Source: Zarea fungicola
Lineage: Eukaryota; Ascomycota; Sordariomycetes; Hypocreales; Cordycipitaceae
Reading direction: 5' to 3'
Assembly (NCBI GenBank): GCA_900169235.1
Contig: FWCC01000178.1
Coordinates: 124,001 to 188,000, forward strand
DNA: 64,000 nucleotides
Of this stretch, positions 45,870 to 56,587 are shown in pieces. A program made the position numbers and the translations under genes. Numbering within the stretch: the stretch's first letter is position 1; each line of letters opens with the position of its first letter. Below the pieces are notes generated by a model. That model made no database searches. It saw nothing but the letters and a program-made list of their open reading frames with translations, and was not told the DNA's origin.

Positions 45870-47865
45870 TCATTTCGCCACAGACGACCGCTCGGCATGC
45901 AGCCTGGCTGCCTCCGTGCCATCATCCCGCGTGTGTTCTTGAAACCATGGGTGTTGAAGTGCTTCTCTTGCTGTGATCCGGTTAACGGGATCAAACGCAA
46001 ACATCTTATGAACGAGGTCCATAAAGTTGGCCAGAAACGGATTCGTTGGGGGAATGATTTCCTGTCCACAGTGTTAGCCTCTCTACACGCACACAGTTGC
46101 ATGCCCTGTCTGGGCAGTACTAACATCTAGCTTCTTCATGTTGTTCACAAATCGTCTGGATGCTCTCGTTGTCTCGCTGATTGGGTATTCTAGCTTTAGA
46201 CGTTTAAAGTAGCTATAAATCATGTTAGAAAGAGATTATTTTCCAGAAAAACACCGATCCAATGGGTTAGGCTCAAGATATGTGGATGCAAGGCTTACTT
46301 GGTTGTTCCAGGCTTGGCAGTCTTGAATGCCTTGTTTGCCCGTTGAATGAGACTACGGTCGATAGGGCGCCCACAAACTGCCTCCATCATGGCGAGATGC
46401 TCCCTGTTCTCATGGGTCTGGAATAAGGCATCGCCTGTAAACAGCTCGACCAGAATACAGCCAATACTCCAAATATCGCACGGATACGACCAGTCAAGGC
46501 TGAGTATGACTTCTGGCGCTCTGTAGTGTCGAGTTGACACGACCGAGCTATGGTATTCGTCCTCAAACGTGGCAGAGCCAAAATCAATAAGGCAAATATC
46601 AGGCTTTAGCAAAACCCGTCTCTGGGCAACTTGGCGACAGGTTGCCGCCGAGACCGACGGGATTTTGCGGTTATATGTAAATGCTTGGTATGTAGCATCG
46701 TGAAGAAGGATGTTCTCGGGCTTAAGGTCGGTGTGCACGAGTTTCAGATCATGTAAAACTATTTTCACAGCCAGTCAGACTACTTTTCCACAGTTTTCCG
46801 GTATGCCCGGGAAATGGGAAGTGACTTACATGCAACGCTGGTGAGCAGCTGGTGTGCTATGCTTTGGATGTGGCTGTTTGGGAATGGCGCAAAGTGGTTT
46901 CCCTTGAGAAAGTCGAATATGCTAGAGTCCAGCAGTCCCATTGTGATGCAGATGTGGCCCTTGTAGTCGAAACTATCCCTTGGATGGATGCATCTGTACT
47001 TGTTCTCGGGGTCGTTATTTCGTAGTGTTTGCAGAACTCGCAGCTCGATTCTGGCAGCATCGCGGTATTTCTGGATTGAACGAATAATTTTCAGGGCGAC
47101 GTGCTCTTGGCGGACGATATCGTAGGCTTTGACGACCTTGCCGAATGTGCCCTGCCCCAAGAGTTTTTCGACTCGATCTGCCAAGAATATCACTGATTAG
47201 ATGGATTCGTTGTGGTAGAAAAAAAAAACTCGCAAAGTTCTTACATTGACGTCCGATGCGCTGTTCGGGGATAATGATGAAATGTCCGTCCTTGTCGTCT
47301 ACCGACGCCGCACTGCCGTGGCTCTTGTCCTATGCCGTGTTAGAGAATGACCTTGTCAAATTATTTTACCTTCTTTTTTTGCTTCTCAAAAACATACATC
47401 GTGAACAACTCGAATTTCGGCATTCAAAACTCGTCTTGACGGCCCCCGGGGCGGCTTGTATTCTGCATATTTTGGTCTCTTGACAGCCACCACACTCTGA
47501 CTAGAACTCTGCGTCCCATTATGCTGGTCCTCGACTCGTCTCCGTTTTCGACCCAGATTTGATTCGGATGTGCTTGCGTATATATTTGAACCGTTTGCGG
47601 TACCGTTCCCGACCGAGCCGGACTCTTCCTGGTCAGCCTTTCGCTTTCTCGCGCTCGAGAGTGCGCCGTCGGTGGCCGATGCGGGCAAGGCTGGCCGGCT
47701 CGGAGCTTGGTTCTTCGCCACCGGTTCAGGTGAATCTTCAATTACAATCACCTCTTGAGGAAGGCCATTCTTGTAAAACGAGTTCCAGTCTGGCTGGCGA
47801 GGTGGCCGTCGAGGTGCGCAGTTTGGGGCACTTGGCCTGTGCTGTGGAGCGACCGCTGCAGACAT
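45870..47865 (-). CDS. LAMMER (CLK-type) dual-specificity protein kinase
   Basis: A Kns1/Lkh1-type kinase that phosphorylates SR-like and transcription factors. Six exons (47865-47398, 47329-47245, 47177-46830, 46758-46299, 46212-46125, 46061-45870) encode 546 residues; introns are 63-86 nt. The N-terminal 155 residues are basic and disordered with nuclear-signal-like KRKAD and KRRRV. Kinase motifs are the glycine loop [21 protein letters not shown], catalytic [31 protein letters not shown] followed by HYRAPEVIL, and the family signature [13 protein letters not shown]. The exon 3-4 junction restores [11 protein letters not shown]. The C-terminus is RSSVAK, in a frame that only appears after splicing at 46061. 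The assignment is secure. Confidence 0.95.
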
Positions 47866-49459
47866 GGCAACCGGTTGCTGGCAGGAGGGGGGTTGGTATT
47901 TTTTTTTTCTCCCTCGGGCTGTTAGGCGATGACCATGTTCAATTCGCTTCTCATGGTCTTAACAAGAGGGTTACAGGAGAACCATGGCTGACGTTTCGCT
48001 GTACTCTCTGTGTCGTAGTCCCAGGTTTGGTTTTCTGGATTCGCTCGCCAACCTACGTCGTCACGTGGGGCACCCAAGTACAGGCCTCGACCCGCTGTAG
48101 CCCACAACTACAGGGCCTACAAGTATGGAGTACAGACGCTCTGTAAGCAGGTCGCTCGCCCTCCGATGTACATGTACCTCGCACGGCTTCCTGTGTTTTT
48201 CCGCGCTTCTTCCCAATCGCTTAAATTTTTTTCCTTTTTCCTTTTTCGTTTTTAAGCCAATAGAATTATTCCGCAATACGCCTGTCCGAAAAGTAAAATG
48301 TAATGGGCTGATTGTAGATGAAAAATCCTCTTTCAGTCAGCCGCGGGCGATCTTTTCCAGCGTTCCGGGCCAGCACATTAGCGGCCCTCATCCGCCCTAC
48401 CCAGGCAGTTCCTTAATTAGTTGCTGAAACACCCCAAAGGCGGGATCGTTTTTGGCTGATTTAGAGGTCATTTTCGTTTTACACATTTTATCCCTTTCGA
48501 TAATTCCTGCGTCAACATTGTCCTGTATGTGGTTCATTCACAACTATCTCGGCTCATGTAATGGGAACGGGCCATTCATGATTTGGGATGCAACCGCAGA
48601 CATATGGAGTTACAGGAAGGAAATGTAACCCTTGCGCACAGCCATAGCCTAATACTTGACTGGGGGGACACTGGCCTCTCTTTCCCCGGCATTCCGTGGT
48701 AGCCCTGAGCATTTACTAGGAAGATATATGTAAACAGTATATTCTTGACCTGATTAACCAAAAAATCGAATGCTCCATCTAGCAAGGAATAGCAAACAAT
48801 GAAGATAATTCATGCAGGTGATCCTCAAAGCCCATAAACTTGAAAGTGGCTCAGATACGAAGCACCAAATTGCAAACCGATAACGCATACTAGATAACAC
48901 TCACCTATTTATATGATTCCATTTTTATTCCATCTATTTATGCCCTTTTTGTTTGGGAGTCTGTGATGCAAGTGGCAGTGCAACCAGTCTGCCTGTTGAC
49001 GGCCCCAGCGTCATGGGCCTGTCCAGGGCTGTGCTAAAATAAGCGCTATATTTCGGTTGCTGGAAATCCGAAACTGATGCCAGATCACAAACCAAGAACG
49101 GCAGTAGATTTTTTTTTTTTTTTAATTTAAAAATGTAAACTCCATATGTTTGTAATAAATTTCGTATTGCTCCTGCAAACATGGAAGGGTGAGCATATTT
49201 TGCTGCAGTACCCCGCAAGTCGGCTACTATCTAGATTCGACTTACACGTGGGGGAAGTTACTGGCTATAATTTACAGGCCATCACGAAAAAGAAAAAACT
49301 TCACAAATATTGTTACTGGCTGGACACTGATACAAAAGGCGAGAGAAATAGACAGAAAAAAGAAAACGGCCCAGGGAAATCAGTATTAGCTCAAAGTTAA
49401 GCTACCCCCACGACCACTGATTGACAAATTAAACTGCACCAAGATCATCTGCTTCCCAG
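47866..49459. other. Intergenic: kinase promoter and spacer
   Basis: This 1.6-kb region has no recognised gene. It has a pyrimidine-rich stretch upstream of the kinase and a T-run near 49110-49124. Frames over 60 codons lack ATG or coherent composition. Confidence 0.5.
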
Positions 49460-49774
49460 TTAGCATCCACAGGGTATGGTTGTTCCGTTTGGCCCCTTGA
49501 TGAGACAGAAGCAGTGGAGCCGCGCCCGGCTCTCTGTTGGGTTTTTTGCCTCTCTTCCCTCTCTTCCCTCGACATCGGCTGGACTTCCTACCACCGCCTC
49601 CTCCGTGAGGTGGGGAGAGCGTGCCTTGACAGCCAGATCGTTCTACCGGAGTATGAGAAACAGTTCTTTCGGAACTACGTAGAGTGGCGGGTAAACACTT
49701 ACGACGGGATAGCTGGGGAAAGCAGCGCCAGAGGCTGCTGCTACGATAGCGACAATGGCATAAAGTGAGCGCAT
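49460..49774 (-). CDS. Small secreted precursor with C-terminal CxC...CxC peptide (new call)
   Basis: This gene was found by reading through a short intron. Exon 1 (49774-49703) encodes MRSLYAIVAIVAAASGAA plus FPSYPV, a clear signal peptide. A 60-nt intron (49643-49702) with a perfect GTAAGT donor and a GGTAG acceptor follows. Exon 2 (49642-49460) completes 84 residues ending at TAA. The middle is acidic and Glu/Arg-rich without cysteine. After an R-A-R site comes a 19-residue tail, LHCFCLIKGPNGTTIPCGC, holding all four mature cysteines. TATAAA at 49853-49858 lies about 80 bp upstream. The layout (signal, pro-region, compact Cys peptide) suggests a processed secreted peptide. No family is recognised, and processing at RAR is an inference. 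Confidence 0.6.
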
Positions 49775-49852
49775 GATACCTGGGGTAGCGGACTTACAAC
49801 TCCTTATAGCTCGTCAGATCTATTTGGAGAAAGCAATTGGGATGCTTCTCGC

Positions 49853-49858
49853 TTTATA
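49853..49858 (-). promoter_or_regulatory. TATA box of the CxC peptide precursor gene
   Basis: TATAAA (context TGTATAAAGCG on the minus strand) is 79-84 bp upstream of the ATG at 49774, an ideal spacing. A second TATAAG at 49803-49808 is too close to the ATG. Confidence 0.5.
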
Positions 49859-50627
49859 CAGAATTTGCATCCGAGACAAGTTCAGGCTGTGGCCGGACAG
49901 ACCGCCGGGGTGACGCTGTTGAAGCGTACATTTTACTGGCATGTGGATGGAGCAGTCGTACAGATTCCAGTGTAACTGATTTCATAACCATGTTCCAAAG
50001 GTTGAAACATGTTCCATTGGCGGCGCTTTGAAGGCGGTGTTGTTCTTGCATTCCAATCGCGCAGCAGAGGTATAGCTCTAGGCCGAGGTCGTAGGAGCTC
50101 GATGCCACCCCTACGACGCTGAACCAAGAATTTGAGGCGCCATCTCAGACTTTGGTAAGAGTGTTGTATAAGAGTTGATCGATCGGCCGTGCGACGCTTT
50201 CTCGAGTGTTGACGATGCGGTCGGCAATCGTGGTAGCGAAGAATGTGGCGGCACAACAAAATGCCGACAGCCACCCATTTTCATGGCTGGCTCTGGTTAG
50301 TTCAACGCCGTTTGAGCTGCGTTATTAGTGGCCAGCGTCAGCCTGACTTGCATAACCAGTATGCTTGATGTCGCCCTCCAAAAAATATGACCGCTTTTGC
50401 CACTGTCGCTCGCTTCTGAAGGAAGAATGGCTATGCACCACCTCGCTGAAAAATACTGTTGACAGAAGAAATTCGCGTCTCAAACGTGGGAAGAGGAGTA
50501 AAAATGTGTGCAAAGAACTGAATGTATTATGTGCAATTTTCCAGCGTATTACAGCGTATTAAAAACGGTCGGTGGTATCTCATAAAAAAAACTAGTACAA
50601 TTTTCCCCTTTCCCTTTTTTTCTCATC
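49859..50627. other. Intergenic spacer
   Basis: About 770 bp between the small secreted gene and the DUF7053 gene. It holds no recognised coding region. Confidence 0.5.
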
Positions 50628-51716
50628 TCAACGGTGCTCCTCGCGGGTCTCATTGTGCGATGATAGTTCCACCGAGTACCCGTGTTGCGGTTGCTGAGAG
50701 TGTCTGATGCTGCCCGTCGCCGAGCTGACGCTTACACGATGGTCTGCCGGATTCTGAGATGCTTGGGACCACCGGGCATCAGATGGCGCTAATGACGAGC
50801 GCTGAGAGTGGTGGGAGTACAGCGCAGGGCTTGGCTGCGGAGAGGAGTTGTTGCTCGGGTTCAGATACATGTAGTCGCCTGGCAGCTCGAGCACCACCGA
50901 CTGCTCCTTGGGCGGCTCGACAGGTGGCACCTGGTAGCTCTGTACAAATCCGCATTGAGGTGGTTGCGGCGAGTGCTGTTGCGGAGGGGGCGATGCGTTG
51001 CTCGCACTGTAGTATGTGGATGAGTGCTTGAGATGTGGCGAGACAAAGCTGCCAGCCGGCGAGAGCGGGCTCGATCCTCTGTCTGGGCTGCCCATCGATG
51101 GCAGATACGAACGGTCGTTGGGGTTCACAGTCTTGAGCTTGCCATTCTCAAACATGGCCTGCAGCGCGCCAGAGTCGAGGAGCTCTGCCTTTTTGATGAT
51201 GCGATCAACCATGTCCTGACAGGCCTTCTTGAGCTCCGACTTGACGAAGCTCATCATGGCAATGTTGCACTTGATCTCGGCCTCTTGGCGCAGATAGAGA
51301 CCGGTCGTGGGGATGCCCAGGCTCTCCATGCCGAGTTCGCGCTGCTCCGGCGGCTCGACGCCAGGCTGGTTGCCACCAATGCGGTACTTGTTGCGCAAAT
51401 CGATGCTCATTGGGGCATAGATGTGGGTTTGCAGGCCCCAAGGCATGTCGTGGAAACAACCATTGAAGGAAATTTGGCCGGAGCCAAACTTGCCGATACC
51501 AGGAATCACCTTGACTCGCTCCGTGATTTCGTACCAGGTGCTGTAGTATTCGTCGGCGCTGGCATTGCGTGGGGCGGCGATGGGCTTGTGGCTGAGGACG
51601 AGCGGATTCAGTGTAATTACCTCGCTGTGAGAGTGTAGGATATCGAGTGCCAATTGCCGGGGGATGAAGCTCGGAATGGGAGTGATGATTGTGTACGTCT
51701 CCTTCCTGCGAAGCAT
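50628..51716 (-). CDS. DUF7053-type fungal protein
   Basis: A protein of 362 residues of unknown function, encoded without introns. The first 180 or so residues form the conserved fungal domain (TIITPIPSFIPRQLALDILH, WYEITERVKVIPGIGKFGSG, then FHDMPWGLQTHIYAPM), a compact alpha/beta fold seen in many filamentous ascomycetes. The rest is Ser/Pro/Gln-rich and disordered with several tyrosines (YYSAS, YMYLNPS). No signal peptide or membrane segment is seen. It diverges from the fasciclin gene. ATG 51716 is the first in frame. The name comes from my recognition of the domain; nothing further can be inferred. Confidence 0.75.
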   Translation of the reverse strand: MLRRKETYTIITPIPSFIPRQLALDILHSHSEVITLNPLVLSHKPIAAPRNASADEYYSTWYEITERVKVIPGIGKFGSGQISFNGCFHDMPWGLQTHIYAPMSIDLRNKYRIGGNQPGVEPPEQRELGMESLGIPTTGLYLRQEAEIKCNIAMMSFVKSELKKACQDMVDRIIKKAELLDSGALQAMFENGKLKTVNPNDRSYLPSMGSPDRGSSPLSPAGSFVSPHLKHSSTYYSASNASPPPQQHSPQPPQCGFVQSYQVPPVEPPKEQSVVLELPGDYMYLNPSNNSSPQPSPALYSHHSQRSSLAPSDARWSQASQNPADHRVSVSSATGSIRHSQQPQHGYSVELSSHNETREEHR

Positions 51717-52630
51717 TGTGAATAAGTAGGTGAGTTGAGGATTTCGCGGATTGTTCGGGTCGCCGCCACTAGCTGCAGAAGCTGGCTTGCTTGAAAATTG
51801 CCGGTTTGAGCAATGTCGATTTGGACACTCAAGAATGGTGTTGGGTTTCGCGAGTGTTCCTTTGGTTTCGCACTTGGCGTATAGGTAACAGAAAGTCTCG
51901 TCTCTTGCAAAGTTAAGAGATGATACCTAGACAAGATAAGAGAGGAAATCTTTTCATATGTCGCGGTCTGTGGGAGACGGGGAGGCTTCAGCCTTAATAC
52001 GGTCTGGGCGGCGACCATGACAAGGCCCCCGTGCCCTCAGTCATGGCTACGTGGATCCTATCAGACCAGTAGTGTGGCAGCACGACAGTAGTGTAAGTTT
52101 CCGTAGAGTAGCGCCTCTTGAGTCCGGTACTAGACCTAGCCGGCTGACAAGTATGCCCAATTATAGAAGTCAGTGGCACACAGCCTTGGCCATCAGCTCC
52201 GCCCCTCACAGAAGAAAGGGTTGACAAGAGTGGTGCCCAATCCCTCAATCTACCTATGCCACTCGCCAAGGCGTCCCAGTGTTTCGTCCAACTGCCCATC
52301 AGCATAGCAAGTCTCGCTGGGGCATAGCCGAAATGGCGTGGTGGTGCTCCACCCTCCCAATTCAGACATTGATGATAATTCGCCAGTTTTTACAACCCGA
52401 GTGTGTGAGTGGTACGCAATCAGTTGCTGTGATGGCATGGCCGCATCATCCGAATTCAAAAAGGTGCAAGAAGGGCTCCTATTAATGACGCCCGAGTCCG
52501 TTCCCCTCAGCCTCTGTACCAATTTCAGCCTTACATCCAACTTTTTGAGTTGTTTTATTCACTCATATCTGCCATTGCCTGCCAATTACCCCTAAAATAA
52601 GCAACCTAATCACTCATCGCCTTGCCAATC
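51717..52630. other. Divergent promoter region, DUF7053 gene and fasciclin gene
   Basis: This 0.9-kb spacer has a pyrimidine-rich leader immediately before the fasciclin ATG. No coding sequence is supported. Confidence 0.5.
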
Positions 52631-54017
52631 ATGAAGCTGAGCACTGCGGCGCTCTCTGTGTACTGTGGGCTTGCTGTGGCTCTCCCACCCGGCAACTTGG
52701 CTGCCGGTACTTCAGGCACTGGACCGCTTTCTGAATGGCGGTCGTTCCTGGAGTCATTTCCACAGTCCTTAAAGTCAGTGGCGGACACGCTACAGCGCTC
52801 CACCGTGGATGCCACCGTCAGCGCTACGCAGCAGATCCGTGACGGGGCGCTTGAGGCTCTGAATCGCCTTGACCGTCCCAGGCATCCCAAGCATCCTCCC
52901 AAGCATGGCGACGAGCCGCCTGTACTCACCATTTACCAGACCCTGCAGAGCCTCGAGGGTGCTGCCGGCGAGTTTACCAAGCTTCTTGATGGCTTTCCAG
53001 AACTTGTTGATAGCTTGAACAGCACTGAGGTGGAGCACACACTCTTTCTCCCGATTGATGCTGCTTTTGATAAAATTCCCGATAAGTTCAAGCACCCGAG
53101 CAAAGAAGCCCTCGAGAAGTTCCTCCGCTACCACTTGGTGGCTGGAACAAAGTTGGCGGGAGATGTCGTCACCAGCTACACGCTTGAGAGCGAAGCCCAT
53201 GAGTCGCATCTCGGCGGCGAGAACCAGCGAATTCGTGTGGGGGCCAGTTTGGCTGGCGTGACACTCAACGGATACGCAAAAATCAAAGCCGTTGACATTG
53301 TAAGGGTCCATCTACTTCTCACAATCGGCCAACAGCCAAGCTAATGCCTGCATTCAGAAAGCGACCAACGGTGTGATCCACACCATCAACAATATTCTTG
53401 CGCCGCCGCCCCCAGTGGGCTTGATCCTCACCTTCTTCCCGTCTTACTTTTCCACTCTGCTGCTCGCCTATGAAAGGACGGACTTTGTCAAGTTTGTCCA
53501 CGGCCAACACCTTGTTGGCTCTACCATTTTTGCGCCGTCCAATAAAGCCTTTGAGAGGCTGGGAGCCAAGGCCAACGCCTTCCTTTTCAACACAAAGGTT
53601 GGTGTCAAGTACCTTGACGCAATTCTAAAGTACGGAATTACCCCAAATGCCACTTTGTACAGCGATGAATTTTATGACAAGAGATCCAACTCCAATTCCG
53701 CCCACCAGTCTCAGCACGAGGAGCATTATACTCTGGAGACTTTCCTGCCCGGTGCCTCTCTCGGTGTCGACATCGCCGAATACCTTGGATTTCGATTCAT
53801 CAATGTCAACGGCTTCACTGGTGTCTCGTTCCATGATGCCATTGGAAGCAATGGTGTCCTTCACGTAGTGGATAAAGTTATTCTGCCTCCCCATCGTGGC
53901 GGAAAGCATAGTGATGTAAGTGAAATTACTGTGGAGGCGCTGAAACAGAGGCTTCGTCCCTATGTGACGCGCGACGACGCGCTGGAAGACGAGGAGCCAA
54001 CCTGGGGCGAGCTGTGA
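52631..54017 (+). CDS. Secreted fasciclin (FAS1) domain protein
   Basis: An extracellular adhesion-type protein of 442 residues in two exons (52631-53299 and 53358-54017); the 58-nt intron has GTAAGG, a GCTAATG branch and TTCAG. It starts with a signal peptide (MKLSTAALSVYCGLAVALPP). Two FAS1 repeats are seen: the first with EHTLFLPIDAAFDKIPDKFK, LRYHLVAGTK and an H2-like hydrophobic stretch; the second with GSTIFAPSNKAFERLGAKAN and GVLHVVDKVILPP. Between them is a short hydrophobic segment (PPPPVGLILTFFPSYFSTLL). The C-terminus is charged, with no GPI signal, so the protein is probably secreted or wall-associated. Fungal FAS1 proteins have roles in adhesion and development; this one's role is unknown. 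Confidence 0.92.
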
Positions 54018-54473
54018 GATTTGAGTCTCACCATGGAAGATTAGCAAGGGTCTGTACTCTGCAAGGATTGACGCCAGTCTCACGAAAAACCTTTTGTTAG
54101 TTCCTATTCTAGTCTCCTTTCCATGCTAGTTGAAAACTTGGACCCAAACCATGGCGTGCTCTAGAAGCGAACCGTGATACCGTATTTTGGCCCTCCACTA
54201 CACAAAAAAGAAGAGATCGATTGATGCAATCTGCAATAAGTCACAGCAGTTCTCGGCCGCCTTCACTGGCTGCTAACACTGGTTACGTTTTTCTCGTCTA
54301 GTTTCGGCCAACAAGTTCTAGTTAGTGGCGCCGGTGCCATTTGGTACACTTTAGCCGTAAGTTTGGGCCGGGCCATATCGTAACGCCGTTGCCGACGGCG
54401 CGGAAATTCCCCTAGCTCAGCATCAGATTGCATCTGCTCGCCACAACCACGGAATCCATCGTAAAGGACAGAA
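54018..54473. other. Intergenic spacer before the Zn2Cys6 gene
   Basis: About 450 bp holding the fasciclin 3' flank and the regulator's promoter or leader. No gene was seen. Confidence 0.5.
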
Positions 54474-56369
54474 ATGCATTCGCTGGAGGACATGTCCACT
54501 CCCACTAGACAGTCCTCCAGCTCCAGCTCGTCGGGCAAGTCGTCGCCGGACACGGAACGAGCCTCGCGACGACAACGACAGGTTCCCCGCAGTCCCAGGT
54601 CCAAAGCTGCAGAGCTGGTCAAAGGCGCGCGGCCCGCACCCGCGAGTAGCAGGCGGAAGGGGGCAGGGGAGCGAAAGAAGAAATGGGCTCCGAGGGCCAA
54701 AACAGGGTGCATGACCTGCCGGTACGTATTTATTAGGGGGAAATCTCTTTCGACCCCGTTCATCAAGGCGATGTGCGCCTGTGGATCCTAGAAAAGCGCA
54801 CCAACGGCTCACGCCTCGACAGGGTCCGTCGCGTCAAATGCGATGAAGCGAGGCCAGCCTGTTCTCAGTGTAAGTGATTTCCATGACGTGTTGGAGCATT
54901 GGCTGACAATCTCCACAGGTAGAGCGACAAGGCGGGTGTGTGACGGGTACGCAAGTTCGCCCGATGGCAAGCCAATGGGGAATTCGATGATGCTCGTAAA
55001 GTCGCCGGATTATGCGCATTGCCCGCCTGAAGTGCGCCTGGGCCAGTTCGAGAACCGCATGTTCCACATGTTTCGAAATGAAACTGTCAGACATGTCGCC
55101 GGCGTATTTGACCACTCATTTTGGCAGGTCAACGTGCTGCGGGCTGCACGTGTATACCCAGCCATTTGGCATGCCTCGCTCGCCGTTGCGGCGATGCAAG
55201 AGAGAAATATAATACATGCAGAGAGCACAAACCTAGATGTCAAGCGAAAGTTTTATGGATTTGCGCTGATAGAATATAATGCCGCCATCAAGCTGCTGCT
55301 GGAGATTGCCATGAAGCCGTCTCAATCAGTGGCAGAGCAAGAGACATTGCTCATGGCATCTATGCTATTCACAACCCTCAGCATACTCCAGTCTGACGGC
55401 AGCCAGGCCATCACCCATGCCAACAATGGAATCCAGCTCTTCTACAAATGGCGCTACTGGGAGCAGGCGGAGCATGCGCGTCGCACGGGAGACCGCATCT
55501 TGTCACCAGACTTCTTTGCTACAATGGTCGGTGTCGCCACGTCACAATTTCACTACGACAGATCTGCCATATCGCCTTGGTCACTGAGGAATATATCAAA
55601 AGAAGCGCCACAGATCATGACGTTTGAATCGGTGAGCGACGCGTTTGCCGCTCTGGAACCTCTCTTGACGGGCATGATGGAAATCTTGAACGGCCTCAAC
55701 CCTGATACAGACCAAACAGAACAACTGCACTTGATCCGAGAAAAACAAAAGTCATATCGCCAGGATTTTTCCAGATGGAAAGCAAAATTGAAACTGCTTT
55801 CCGAGAGTAAAATGCTCAGCGGCGAGGACTCTTGGGCCATGATACAGATCAAAGCACTCTCTATAGGGATGCATGTTGCCCTTGAGCTCAATCTAGATGA
55901 CATGGACATGGAATTCGATGCATTTTATTCCTCATTTGAAGAAATTATCACTCTTACTGAGCTACTTTTACAAAGGGAGGATGAAGGGCCACAGCAGTGG
56001 GGATATTCATTTTCCCATTCAATATCTATGCTGCTCTTTTTTGTCGGCACAAGCTGCCGTGACAGTAATCTGCGGCGCAGAGCCATAGCGTTGCTACGCT
56101 ACATCCCTGACAGGACGAGCTATATATACTCTAAACTCACGGCAAAACTCTGTGAGTCTATTATGCACGCTGAAGAAGCCGGCCGCTTAGTGACGGAAGA
56201 TGGCGACAGCTGCAGCTGCATCCCGAACACGTTCATATGTAAGGAACACAGAGCGGTATATAGAAATACCGAAGTGGTTGGTTTTGGCGAGATTATTGTT
56301 TCGATCAGGACAGTTGCTGACCTGAAGAAAAATCGGCCGGGAAAGATATCGCCCCTGTCCTTTGCATAG
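54474..56369 (+). CDS. Zn2Cys6 transcription factor
   Basis: A fungal-specific nuclear regulator of 581 residues in three exons (54474-54721, 54823-54869, 54919-56369) with introns of 101 and 49 nt. The binuclear cluster is assembled only after splicing: Cys79, Cys82, Cys89, Cys96, Cys99 and Cys106 in CMTCRVRRVKCDEARPACSQ then C-RATRRVC. Splitting the cluster with introns is common in this family. A basic, Ser-rich N-terminus precedes it. The long middle region (IWHASLAVAAMQERN, LLMASMLFTTLSILQSDG) matches the fungal transcription factor domain 2 type. The nearest genes are a fasciclin protein and a HET protein, so no target is obvious. ATG 54474 is followed by a second in-frame ATG at 54492. 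Confidence 0.92.
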
Positions 56370-56587
56370 CTATCCAGTGCAGGGCATTGCATTGTCCACA
56401 TTTTCTGACACCTGAATAGCTTGCTCGTATATACTTCTATTATAGTTCTTTTGACCGTTCAACGGGACTCTGAGCGGCATGTATAACTCAGGATGCAGGC
56501 ATCGTGCCCATCGCTCACTGTAAAATATTGGTTCCCATTAAAGCTCACTATCTCTGTGTCTTTCGCATTAAGCGTGTCAACGCAGAA

